Shown piece after piece: positions 52,896 to 63,745 of a DNA stretch of 64,000 nt (the stretch's first letter is position 1; each line of letters starts with the position of its first letter). The position numbers and the translations under genes are program-made. The notes under the pieces were generated by a model. That model saw only the letters and a program-made list of their open reading frames with translations. It searched no databases and had not been told where the DNA came from. The stretch is from positions 1,867,571-1,931,570 of the forward strand of contig JABACO010000020.1 in assembly GCA_013339895.1 (NCBI GenBank), written 5' to 3'. Source of the stretch: Ephydatia muelleri (taxonomy: Eukaryota; Porifera; Demospongiae; Spongillida; Spongillidae).

Positions 52896-54080
52896 ATACG
52901 AAATGAATCATTGCGCACAGGTTCATTGTTATTCTTATAGAGGTATGTGGCAGGTTGACCACACAGATAGCACTTCAGACCTGGAGCCTGTGCTCGGGCC
53001 TCAGCCTGCTTAGCCTTAGCTTGGGCCAAAGGCAGAAGTAATGTAGTCTGATCTACCAATTTTGCCTCAACATCTTCAAATCTCTCCTCGTGAACCTGCA
53101 GCCTTTCCTCCATTAATGAACTCACATGTTGCAGACGTTCTTCAAAAAATGCACTCAGAACTTGCTGCCCTTCCTCAAAATGCATATTTTGCATCTGCAG
53201 ATTCTGCTAACGATTCCTGCGTCTGATCAATGAGCTGCAAATGTGCCTGTTGTAGCTGTACAAAGGCTTTGGAGAGAGCCACAAAGTGTATTCCAATGTC
53301 CTGCTCGTGTTGACCTATCTGACATCGCGGGGCAACGTGGGAACATCCCAGGGGGGCGTGGATGCACGGGACGGGCTCGTTGGGACAATCCCTTTTGTGT
53401 GCGTCGAGACACTGCCTGGTCAGGTTGGGAGCATCGCACTGTCGAGGGCATGACACGGGAGCGAGCGGACATGATTCAACGTGAGCCGGCATCCGATTGT
53501 ACATTGTGGAAAATTCGCATGTTGTGTGAGGACAGTGGACTGGGCGCAGTTTGCAGTGATTTTGGAGGTGATCGATGAGAGCGTTGCGATTCAGGCGGAC
53601 GTCACACGTATCAAGGTTTTCCCCATCGCTTCCTTCTGTATTGGCCTTGGAGTTCGGACAGTTTTGGAGACAGGCAAACTGCTGATGTGTAGCCATCTCT
53701 TGGCGCGGAATGCGTGCTCCGCAGCCTCCTTCTCCAGCACACTCGATGGGCTCGTATGGGCAATCCTTATCAAGATGGCTGTCCAATCGACCACACGTTC
53801 CTTTCCATGTGCATTCGTCGTGTAAGCAAAGCATATCGAGAGCAGACACTTGTGTCAAGGCGAAGGGACAAGGGACGGGGTCAGCGAGAGGTTGCCGACA
53901 AGTCGGACAGCTAGGATTACTTCGAAGGCTTTCGGCGAGACAGCCATGACAGAACAGGTGTGCTCCTGAATGGCACGTGACGGGCGAGCGGCAAACGTCG
54001 AGGCATATGAGGCAATGAAAAAACTCGCTCCTGGCTGGACTGCAGAACTTGGTACTAGGAAAGCCACCTCTCCTGCTCAT
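52826..54080 (-). CDS. RING finger / TRAF-type zinc finger protein with one frameshift
   Basis: The N-terminal 301 codons (54080 to 53175) encode a RING finger (CLICLDVC, then HLFCHGC, then CPTC) at residues about 23-61, followed by TRAF-type zinc fingers with repeated CPYEPIECAGEGGCGARIP, CKLRPVHCPHTTCEF and CPNEPVPCIHAPLGCSH motifs. The frame then hits a stop at 53175, but the next frame continues at once for about 110 codons with a coiled coil (ERLQHVSSLMEERLQVHEER) and a small Cys pair (KCYLCGQ). Dropping one A from the plus-strand run 53177-53180 joins the two. This is likely a sequencing error or a recent mutation. Proteins of this build are E3 ligases or TRAF-like signalling adaptors; no MATH domain is seen, so it is not a canonical TRAF. 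No introns are needed. Confidence 0.8.
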
Positions 54081-54401
54081 TGTTGTGATGTGGGCGGTAA
54101 TATTATATTCTCGGTCCCAGACCTAGTTTTTGATTATGAATACTCCTTAGAGTTATGCACAGATCATGTTTAATTCAGCTAGCTTTACTGCTGTGGTCTA
54201 ATCAAACGAAGCCTTCCACTCAATGATGTAAACCACTCTACGGAGGAGCAACATCGTTACATGTGATGAGGAGGCTTGCATGTGCAGGTCAGGTGACCTA
54301 CTTGGGGTCATCCACCACCACCACCTCTCGCATCCACGTAAGCACAGCATCCAGAAAGTTAAGGCAAACAGAAGGTTGCCATGGAGACAGTAATTTTAGG
54401 C

Positions 54402-54570
54402 TTTCCAGAGACCAACAGAGGTTTCCAGCTACTCCGAAAAAGGGATGGGGGGCCTGGGAGCAGAGAGTTAGGGGCTCAAGTACCCCACAAGGACCATCCT
54501 TAAGCATGACAGGCTTGAATCACCACTGTGGTGTATCAACTGGGAGGTTTTTGCGTGTACACTGTAGAGC
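54402..54570 (+). pseudogene. Decayed partial copy of the GPANK1 3' end
   Basis: From CTTTCCAGAG onward the sequence matches GPANK1 51577-51705 (CCAACAGAGGTTTCCAGCT, then AGGACCATCCTTAAGCA), with several small deletions that break the frame. After 54515 it jumps to sequence matching the GPANK1 stop codon and 3' untranslated region (compare TATCAACTGGGAGG with TATCAACTGGAGG at 51914). The copy is therefore internally deleted and includes untranslated sequence, consistent with a DNA or processed duplicate. No function is expected. Confidence 0.88.
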
Positions 54571-55089
54571 CCTGAAGTGTTGGTGACTCATTCGAGCACC
54601 ACAATTGTTATTGCGGACAATGTGACATGGGTGACTCTTTAACCTTAGCTGTACAGCGTATGTTGCTGATTATTAGATCTTGTGTCAGTTTAGGCAATAC
54701 ACATGCATAAAAACAAAATGTATGCCACAATCTAAGGATACCTGATCTTAACCTGAGGCCATCCTCAGATCCTTACTCAACCTCACAGTGGCTGGAATCT
54801 CAGGTCTTAGAATACAACATTTGATCAATGCAGCCAAGATCCCACTACATACAGCTGCCATTCCTCAAGTCCTTTGGGCTGTGGCCAATGCTGTTACTCC
54901 TGCTTCTAATAGAATCGTCGAGTTTAGCTGTGATGTAGCAGACAATGCACAATTGAAAGGGACATGCCACACCACAACTGCTGGGGTTTGAAAAGCTCTT
55001 CTGCCTTCATCTTGACTACTGCACTGAGGCATTTTATTCACTCCTTAATCACCGAAGGGCTTCTCCAACTGCATTAGGACAAATAGTGC

Positions 55090-56020
55090 AGTGCTGTGAG
55101 GCTGGCTCCAGCTAAGCAAGCAGCTTCACTGCATGCAAACCCACCCCAACTCAGAGCACTTGGTGTCATCATTAGTGTGCTTCCTCAGCTCACTGACCTC
55201 TAAGGCTGCACCTTCTGATGCTTCCATCTCACTAGTATCTGCCATTGAGTCTCCTCCCTTGCAGATATCTCTCTCCTATAAGCTGGATAGTTTGGATAGT
55301 TTGGCTTTCAGTAGTTTGTAAGTCTCAGCTTCTTCAGCAAATAAAGCTCTGCCTCTGCTTCCTTGTCCACTTCATGGATCTCAGTCCTTCCTTTGGGTGA
55401 ACCTGGCCTGCATGTTGACCCCAGTGAATTCCGTACAGTTATTACATGGTGGCTGGTTTAGAGACCACAAGGGCTACCTGCATGCTGTCTACTTTGTCCA
55501 GATATAGCTTTGGACCCACTGGGGCACCATGCATTGTCTTGTAGATGAGGTGGTGACATGGTACTCCATCATAACCAGCTGGGAGAAGTTTTCATAGATC
55601 TTTGCCACAAGGCGAACTTTGGATTGAAGGTTGAAGCAAATAGTGTACTTACCCCTGACCTTTCTAGGTCTCGCCCTGCTGTTGCCTTGGTGAACAATTG
55701 GACTGGTGGTATCCCTGCCACTTTTGACTTAACTGTGACATCTCCTCTCACACCAGTGTCGCTTCGTGAGAGCAGCTGAAGTACCAGGCTAATGTCCCCA
55801 AGTGTCACACTTGTGGATGGAACTGCATCCCTCTTGCTGTGGAGAGTTATGGGAACTGGGGTCTTGAAGCCAGGCAGGCTTTCTCCCATTTGGCCTCATA
55901 CCTGTCCTTTGGCTTAGGTTATAACAAGTCAAAAACCTTGGTAGACCTCTATGGAAGGCTAAACGTAGTCCTGGTGTGGTGTAATGCAAGAGCTCTCCTA
56001 TGTAATGCATGTAAATTTAA
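55090..56020 (+). pseudogene. Decayed retroelement fragment A: C-terminal zinc knuckle and nuclease-like region
   Basis: Several frames each hold pieces of one protein: a stretch ending DPLGHHALSC (about 55515-55545), then VFIDLCHKANFGLKVEAN, SRSRPAVALVNNW and FDLTVTSPLTPVS at 55585-55770, then CHTCGWNCIPLAVESYGNWG and DLYGRLNVVLVWCNARALLC up to about 56015. In my recollection this resembles the Cys/His plus restriction-like nuclease C-terminus of multi-copy invertebrate reverse-transcriptase elements. Stops and frameshifts between the pieces show it is dead. No reverse transcriptase part is visible with it. Sequence upstream (54570-55090) holds nothing that I recognise. Confidence 0.7.
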
Positions 56021-56300
56021 TTTCATTTGGACAGTTAGATTGATACAGGGTGTTCAGAAATGAATAGGACAGTTTTTAATAGTTATAACTCCATTCTACT
56101 AATAGTTAATAAGCTTATTATAAGGTTGTACACTGTAATGATATAATAGCGATCTATAAATAAATTAGACTTAATAAACCATTAAACATAATACGATATT
56201 TAACTTTTAATAACTCAGTATTTAAATTAGTAACTTGAAAACTCATCAATCCATACCAGATTAATTGACCTCAAACTAATAAAAATAGATATTTTTATTA
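56021..56300. other. AT-rich spacer between retroelement fragments
   Basis: Very AT-rich sequence with no coding signal, lying between two retroelement remnants. Confidence 0.6.
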
Positions 56301-56309
56301 AGCGCTAAC

Positions 56310-59005
56310 TTGACCACATGTGCTCCCGTTTGAAGTCAGAACTGTGCATGTTCTATCTAGATGATGGCACCCTGGGAGGGCTTCTGTCAGATGTTCTTCA
56401 TGATGTAGAGATGATTAAGAAGGAAGCAGGAATCGTTGGTCTAGAGCTGAACCCACAGAAGTCTGAAGTGGTAGGTAATAATTCAGAACTCATTGCAGGC
56501 ATACAGTCTGTGCTACCTGGGGTACGTGTGGTTGCTCCAGCTGTTGCCTACACTATTGGGTGCACCAATTGGAGGCACTGAGTCCCTTGACAGCTGCCAT
56601 TGATACTAAGACTGCCATGCTGAAGTGCCTCCGGGAGAGATTCCGTTACATAACTTGCCATGATGCCTACCTTTTGTTACGTCATTCATTGGCCATCCCT
56701 AAACTTTTGTACCTTCACCTTGTTTCCTGTCACCCAGTTTGAAGATTTATGATGATGAACTTAGAGCGACAATTTGCAGCTCTTTTAACATCCATCTAAC
56801 TGAAAGTGATCCTTCTTGGATACAATCCATTTTACCTGTAAATTGCGGTGGGCTTGGTATTCGGAGTGCTGTGCAGCTGGCACCTTCTGCCTTCTTGGCT
56901 TCAGCTGCTGCCTCCTCTGAACTTGCTCACATGATTCTGCCGACAAATATGCAACCAACCCAACTCAGTTATGTGGATGAAGCCCTTGTGATCTGGTCTC
57001 AAGGATGCCAAGAACAACCGCTTACTGGCGTTGCTGCCCATCATCAGAAGTCATGGGATTCACTTCGACTATTTTCTATGGCAGACACACTATTGAAAAA
57101 TACAACTGATGAGTTGAACAGAGCTCGCCTCCTTGCAGCATCCTGTAAGGAGTCCGGAGCATGGCTAAATGCCCTGCCAATTACATCGCTAGGGTTACGC
57201 ATGGATGACACTACCATCAGAATATCCATGGGCCTTCGTCTGGGAATAGAAATCATATTTGTCAACACTGTGGAGCTGAAGTGTCTCAGTTTGCCACACA
57301 TGGCTTAAGCTGCAAAAGGAGTGCTGGTCGTCATTACCGCCATTCAGCTATCAACGACATAATACACAGGGCTTTAGTGGCAGCACATGTTCCATCACAT
57401 CTAGAGCCTTCAGGTTTATATCGCTCGGATGGAAAGCGACCTGATGGAATTACAACAGTTCCATGGAAATGTGGCCAACTTCTTGTATGGGATGCCACGT
57501 GCCCAGATACATATGCACCATCTTACTCCACAATTGCAGCACAGCAAGCTGGAGCAGTTGGCCAACAAGCGGAGGATAAGAAGGCACAAAAGTACAAACA
57601 CCTTAGCTCACACCACTTTTTCACTCCTGTGGCAATCGAGACATCAGGAGTGTATGGTCCAAGAACAGCCGATTTCCTAAAAGAGCTGGGACATCGGTTG
57701 AGGCAAGTGTCGGGAGAGGCGAGTAGGGTGTGTAACCGGTTATCAGGTTATTCGGGTTATTCGGATATTCGCAAAAACCTATCCGTTCGAATAGCAACTT
57801 AGCATTACTCGGAAAAATCGATTAGTGAATTTTATCTATTCGAAATAACCGGTTTATGTTTCTCCATTTGGAGGTACTTAGGTATTTGTCGCCAGCATCG
57901 ACAATTCGCCCATTATTCGAATACCTTTTTATACCGATATCCGGATATGATTTTCAATTGAGTATTTCATAATTAGAGCTATATATATAACTACGTCACT
58001 GTTGTTTTTACTATTTATACATACATAAAGACATCGGAAGCATTCAATAATTGAGTAAATAGATAGTAATATTATACAAAATATTTAATGTGCATCAATT
58101 GGGGATACAAAATATACAGCGTGTACTAGCTCAGTGCTGTTATCGTCGTCTTCAAGTAAGTAACTAAGTTCATTATATTTAGTAAATGCCACGAGTTGTG
58201 GTTATATGTATTAGCAATAAATTTATGTACCAGTACTAGTATTGCATTGTTTTATTGTACAGTGGTACGAAGTGAACATATCTGAGTACTAGTATTGCGC
58301 TAGCGAGTGAAATAGAATGACAGACTTCTCACCCACTTCAAGTAAGTATACGCGCTCTGTTTGAGTATGTGGAGGAATTAGAGAGCATTACGCAATTGTA
58401 CTAATGGTGCATTTAGCGAGAACGGGAATGGAGTGTTGTGGGATGATTGTAAATGGAGTACGTGATTGTAGGTAATGTGGGGTGAGTTTATGATTGTGAT
58501 GTCTGGTCTCAGTGGTTAGGGTTGGTTTACATTACTATTGATATGTACAAGTGCATGGTTATTAACTCTATTTGGCAAACACATGCTACTGTAGACCTTT
58601 GTGTCTCTGTGTTTTAAACTGACATGCATAGCTCTAGTTTGGGTGCAAGACCAGGTGGATTTCTGTGCAGACATAAATTATCTTCTCAGTGTGCACTCCA
58701 CAAGCACCATAACCTGAAAACCTAGGTATTCGGGAGGAAATTTGGGAAAACCTATTTGGAAAAATCGATGTTTTTTTTAAACTATTCGGAAAAATCGATT
58801 TTCAGATCCACAAAAACCTGAAAAATCGATTTGTGTTTTAAAACTATTCGGAAAAATCGATTTTCATTATGCAGGGGAGGTTACACACCCTAGAGGCGAG
58901 CTCTTTCCATTATCTTGCCCAAAGGCTGTCGGTTGCCATTCAGAGAGGCAATTCAGCTTCAGTAATGGGGACAATGGATGGGGATGGGGAGGAGTTCTTT
59001 GTATA
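56310..59005 (+). pseudogene. Decayed retroelement fragment B: reverse transcriptase and nuclease-like C-terminus, split by a hAT-like insertion
   Basis: The fragment opens within a reverse transcriptase (FYLDDGTLGG, the catalytic YxDD box, at about 56350) and continues through three frames to 57300 (SILPVNCGGLGIRSAVQLAP). The next segment, 57281-57715, includes HGLSCKRSAGRHYRHSAIND, RPDG and LVWDATCPDTYAPSY, a zinc-knuckle plus PD-(D/E)xK-like pattern. The frame is interrupted by an insertion at 57724-58892 and resumes exactly afterwards (SSFHYLAQRLSVAIQRGN) to a stop at 59005. Frameshifts near 56575, 56740 and 57290 show decay. It probably belongs to a non-LTR-type element with a C-terminal restriction-like endonuclease; the clade is not assigned. 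The 5' half is missing. Confidence 0.75.
57724..58892. mobile_element. hAT-like non-autonomous DNA transposon with 8-bp target duplication
   Basis: The element begins TAGGGTGTGTAACC and ends with the exact reverse complement GGTTACACACCCTA. It is flanked on both sides by GAGGCGAG (57716-57723 and 58893-58900), an 8-bp target duplication as made by hAT transposases. It is 1169 bp long and contains no transposase-like frame; internal ATTCGGAAAAATCGATT motifs recur several times near both ends. It sits inside the coding sequence of a retroelement, and removing it together with one duplication rejoins the flanking codons. Confidence 0.93.
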
Positions 59006-59284
59006 GTGTTTTATGTATGTTTACTTGTATTTTATGTATTATTATTAATAACACATATGCAAAATTAAAAAAAAAAAACTTGAATACTGATTAAATTAAT
59101 TTTTTTAATAGGTACTCAACTGTTTTGTATCTGTACTATTTGCTTAATCAGAGCCTAGCCATCTATAAGCATAATGGCAACTAACTAACTGATTTCAATA
59201 TAAAGCTATAACCATTCAAACCTGTCCTGATCATCCATGATGTATGTGCAGTATTAGTTAGTACAGGAATATTGTACTTATCTT
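59006..59284. other. AT-rich sequence
   Basis: I see no gene or clear repeat. It is the AT-rich downstream flank of the retroelement remnant. Confidence 0.5.
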
Positions 59285-59745
59285 TAAACACCCAATGCAA
59301 CCATTTGCCTCCATATTTCATGGTGTTCAGAATGGCTGGGTCACTGCTTTGGAGAGCATGACACAACACTTGTCTACTGGAAAGGCACATGACATCATTC
59401 TCAATATCGGTAGTGTTTTCTCAGCCGCTTTGCAATTCACTTCAATGCTGTGGAACCCCAGCCACATCCAACCTTGCACTGAGCTGAACACAAAAGTTGT
59501 GGCATACTGCTATATACTATACTGTAACAGAAACCATATGTTTACACATGCAAAATAACCAAATGATGGTTCAACTAGAGTGTTGCTCGAAAAGACAAGC
59601 TCTTTTTCAAGATCTGTTTTTGTGATGGCCCCTTCAATAAAGCACAAATAGAATAGTACTCATAACTTTCCCCACAGCTTGCTGTGAGAACAATCCACGT
59701 GGCTAGAGCATGTCCCAGAGAATCCATGTATACGAATCTGTTGGA
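59285..59745. repeat. Segmental duplication, copy 2, with a RING/TRAF gene tail fragment
   Basis: Partner of 52421-52895. On the minus strand at about 59660-59735 it still encodes a peptide close to the C-terminus of the RING/TRAF protein (GFSGTCSSHVDCSHSK followed by a stop), with no upstream gene body. It is a truncated 3' copy. Confidence 0.88.
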
Positions 59746-60558
59746 TTGTTTCCGCGAAAAGAGACCTAACGCATGTTTTTTTTCAAATCTTTTGATATTC
59801 TAGAAGTCTGAAATGTCCTCTACACATTGCTTCTTACGCACTGAAATATCTGTCATGGAGTTATAAGGCTCTGGATTTAAATCAGCCAACGCAAGCGAGA
59901 CATTCATTGGAGCTGTTTACGACAAAGTGATCCAAAATCTTTTGCGTTTACATCGTTATAACTTTCGAACGGTAAACGCTATCAACGTCCTATTTTCTAC
60001 ACTTCATACTACACTTTTTCTCTACGGTAAAATACTTTTGGGGGTCTTTCACTTGCTCCGTGCCAGTATTGCAACGTCCGATACCCCACAGGGCATGAAC
60101 CCGTCATAACTTTCGGTAGGGGTAATCAAATCGCTTCAAATTCGGTTTGTAGGTAGAGGGGTCCTATAGCTTTGACTTGTTCTGTTCGATACTTTTGACC
60201 CGTTACGGAGATACAGGTGTGCAAAGCCGGTTATTGTACATTTACGCATGCAACCCGAGTTCCATTCTCCCATTCCACATAAATATTAATCATTTCCTTG
60301 TTCCGCCCATTCTCCGCCTTAAACTAAGCTATAGCTAGCCGTTCGCAACTCAGTGTCTGTTTTTTTTTTTTTTTGTTTTTTTGTTTTTGTCTGAGTCTAT
60401 ACGGGTCAAATAAGATGAGTTATCACTTCGTATGACGATCGTACGGAATCCAAGTGAATGGTTGTCAGCTAGCGCCTGATGGTTGTTGCTCTCACGTCGC
60501 GAACGCATCACGATGCACGTAAGGATTTTTTTTTTTCTACTCACTCGCCCTTCGGTAC
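59746..60558. other. Non-coding sequence, nothing identified
   Basis: About 800 bases with no convincing reading frame. It holds T runs at about 60360-60387 and short runs near 60535. I cannot assign a function. Confidence 0.5.
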
Positions 60559-60560
60559 TA

Positions 60561-60689
60561 GTCTCGTACCCAGACCCATGTTTTCACAGCAGCGGATGTA
60601 TTACATCACCGCTACGTGAAAAGTTTCTTTCCACGTAGCGGTGATGTAATCCACCCGCAGCTGTGGGAATCAGGGTCTGGGTACGAGAC
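60561..60689. mobile_element. Palindromic MITE flanked by TA
   Basis: A 129-bp fold-back element: it begins GTCTCGTACCCAGACCC and ends GGGTCTGGGTACGAGAC, and the inner arms also pair (GATGTATTACATCACCGCTA against TAGCGGTGATGTAATC). It is flanked by TA on both sides (60559-60560, 60690-60691), as expected for a Tc1/mariner-type target duplication. It has no coding capacity. Confidence 0.88.
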
Positions 60690-60879
60690 TACTTCGGTAC
60701 CTAGTAGTGTGTTGTAAAGCTTTCCCACATTTGCTTGCTGAACTTCATTCCTGTCACGGCCACTCGGCTACACTGCAGGGATGCTATAACTTAGCTCACA
60801 TAGCACGTGAACACGCACTACGCACTTGCATTGGGCTATTCCATAAAATAGTTGTACCCCTACTGATGACCAAAAAAGT

Positions 60880-61290
60880 TGTCCAGAGGGGGTCCAATGG
60901 TAATGTCCTAGGGGGATGTTCTATTGCAGTGAGATGTGTCCAGAGGGGGGTCCAATGGCAATGATGGCAATGTCCTAGGGGTGTCGCACAGTGAGATGTG
61001 TCCGGATGGGTTTCAAAGGTAATGCTCTAGGGGGTATCCTACATCAGGATGTGTCCAGAGGGGGTACAATGGTAATGTCCTAGGGGGGTGTCCTACATCG
61101 AGATGTGTCCAGAGGGGGTTCAATGGTAATGTCCTAAGGGGGTGTCCTACATCGAGATGTGTCCAGAGAGGGTTCAATGGTAATGTCCTAAGGGGGTATC
61201 CTACATCAGGTTGTGTCCAGAGGGGGTTCAATGGTAATGTACAGGGAAGTGTGTCCAGAGGGGGTCCAAAATAAATGTCCTGGGGGGGTA
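60880..61290. repeat. 54-bp minisatellite
   Basis: About seven or eight diverged units of about 54 bp with GTGTCCAGAGGGGGTTCAAT and AATGTCCTAGGGG. The flanking sequence GGGCTATTCCATAAAATAGT (about 60833) recurs in altered form near 61783 together with CCCCTACTGATGAC, so part of a larger unit was duplicated about 950 bp away. Confidence 0.88.
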
Positions 61291-61299
61291 TGGTACTGT

Positions 61300-62230
61300 A
61301 GTAAGTTGAAATGGTCACCTAGGACTTTTATCAAGCAAGATGATGGAACAGTAATGCCCAAGGCAAGGAGCTTTGAGGAAGTTTTAGTAGTAAACCTAGT
61401 TAAAAAAAGATGTTAGGAACATGCTCATGGTCCTCAGAACTCAATAACCATTTGTTTTGTACCTCTAATTGGCTTGTCCTAATATGGCTCCTGATTAATG
61501 TTTTACTATGATGCAATATTAATTCATCCTTTTTGTATACAATTCAAATAATTATATCACCCACATGCACTTCATTCAGTAGTTCCACTGACTCTATCCC
61601 ACAGTGCAATGTAAATACTTTGTACACTCATGTAGCAGTAACACTAGATGATGGTTCCTTGTTTTCTCAGGTCACTTCATGTGTAGGTTTTATGCACTAT
61701 CACTTCAAACAGCTAGTTAAGTGCTATCTATACACATGAATACACATATACACCACCCACAGACACAGAGCTGAAGAAACAATGGGCTATTCCATAATAT
61801 AATTGTACACCCCTACTGATGACTAATATCAAGGTATCCCCCCAGGACATAAAGCCTCTACACCATATGTAAGCGAATAGGGAAGTCAATGGTGCATCCA
61901 TCACCCAACTTATCATGACACTTGGACCAGTTGGAAGGATAGTATGAAATCTTCATTTTCATATCAGCGCCCTAGTCCATGTGAGAGTTCCTTTCCTTTC
62001 CGGCCAAACAAAAACATGTAAACGTCTGTTCTAAATGGTACTGTAAACTTAAAGGAACGATTAAATCCACATTTTAGTGATGCAGATATGTAAGCTAAAA
62101 ATGTTAAAACATTATCCAGGAGTGCACGAAGAGGTGTTCAGGATGGGTGTAGCATCTGCAATGGGATGTTCAGATGAATTCAAATCATATGATATTAATT
62201 TGACCACACTGAGCTACTTAATTTCTACAT

Positions 62231-62262
<32 letters not shown>

Positions 62263-63060
62263 TGTATGTGGGACAATGCATTAGCAGGGTTTATGATAAG
62301 GTTGAAAATGTACCCTGACAAAATGTCCTGACAATGCTCAAATTGGTCGGACATGCACCCAATTTGAACGGATATAATTGTATTTTGATTACAGTGATAT
62401 AATACCATGCGCTGTTAAGAGCTACATATACAATATAATCCATGAGTGTGAATGTCAAAGTAAATGACAGTCTAAAAAACAGTTAATCTACATAAGAATC
62501 CCAATCATATAGATCAAAAGTATAAGCCCCACTACCACCAGGACCATCCTCACTAACGAAAGTGAGCTAGAAGTACACTGTGAACCTTATGCACCACAAA
62601 CACTTTGGTACATCTACACATTCATGGTTGTGGTATTTTATCATATGTCAGCCACATAGTTGTCTTCATTGCCATGTCCTTACATGTATGTACTTTCCAC
62701 CTTTCAAAAGTATGAATTGTAACCACAAGCTTCTTCACTTGTGGGTTACACTATCAGCTGCTTCCATGCCAATCTGAATGCCCAATATATACGCATGCGC
62801 AACGCATTCGTCGGACATTTTATCTACGATTAAACGATATTGATCGGACATTGTCCGATGTCCGGCCGTTATCATAAACGCTGCATTAGGCACACCCTTA
62901 TTGGTCTGCATCAAACGTCATGGCGTCTTCCACCAGCCATGAACACTCTTCCTTAGAATAGCTAGCCTTGCCAAAGTACAAGGTATTCAGCACATGCCTG
63001 TGTGTGCACACTGCGTCCGGTAAGAGTGTTCGCATTTCTCTTTCTGATTCGGATGCGTAA
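61300..63060. other. Non-coding sequence with a poly-G run
   Basis: No supported gene. It includes a G run of about 28 bases at about 62235-62262, which may mark low-quality sequence. Similar homopolymers are a C run at about 42773-42798 and a G run at about 13807-13822. Confidence 0.5.
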
Positions 63061-63062
63061 AG

Positions 63063-63675
63063 ACAAGAAAGGAGAGAACTAGAAGTCCTGTATTTATTGG
63101 ACAAGTACGGTGTGAGCGATACATTTTACCAAGCACTCTCAATGAAATGCGATAGCCTTCCAAGAGCATGCAAAGTTAAAGCTGCTAGATCGGAGCTCAA
63201 CAAAACAGTGAAACTATTTAGTATCCCAACGTTTGATGGGTCTTATAGGCACGTTGAAACGGCAATTCGGGAGGAGATAAGACTGGTTAGAATATGGACA
63301 GTGTGTGATGTGTGTCTAGCAAATAGAAAAGTAACGCTCGCGTGGAAATGTATAGCTAACTATAAATTCAGTGCCCAATAACTTTATGATGGATAGTCCA
63401 ACTTTGGATGTGTAAGAATACATGTAATTGGATAGAGGCTTATGAAAAATAAAAAAAATTGAAAGCTTGAAAAACTACCCAGAAGGGTGATTTTGCTAGA
63501 CACTGTCTCATATAGTATATCTTTCAGCTTGGAGAATGTCCAACTTTGTTCCAGCCTGGTGAGAAGATGCCTGTAAAATTCAGTGGTGATGGTGCTAAAT
63601 TCTCAAGGACGAGCAACATGATGATCTTGTCTTTTTCTATCTTAGTCCCTCAAGGCAGATATTTATCTGGAACTG
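63063..63675 (+). CDS. Unrecognised gene, two exons, continuing beyond the window
   Basis: An exon at about 63063-63285 encodes a helical, charged stretch (LEVLYLLDKYGVSDTFYQAL, CKVKAARSELNKTVKL) and ends with a phase-0 GT donor. A second exon, 63528-63675, preceded by CTTTCAG, encodes LGECPTLFQPGEKMPVKFSG, DGAKFSRTSN and MMILSFSIL and ends at a GTAAGT donor just before a (GT)n tract. Phases agree. The pattern of a K(F/I)SGDGAKFS motif is one I associate loosely with multi-copy, possibly transposon-derived proteins of invertebrates, but I cannot name the family. The start is unknown; no ATG is seen in frame at the 5' end of the first exon, so earlier exons may exist. It may also be a decayed copy. 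Confidence 0.5.
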
Positions 63676-63678
63676 GTA

Positions 63679-63683
<5 letters not shown>

Positions 63684-63744
<61 letters not shown>
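63684..63744. repeat. (GT)n microsatellite
   Basis: About 30 GT units just after the donor of the preceding exon. Positions 63760-64000 show nothing further. Confidence 0.93.
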
Positions 63745-63745
<1 letters not shown>

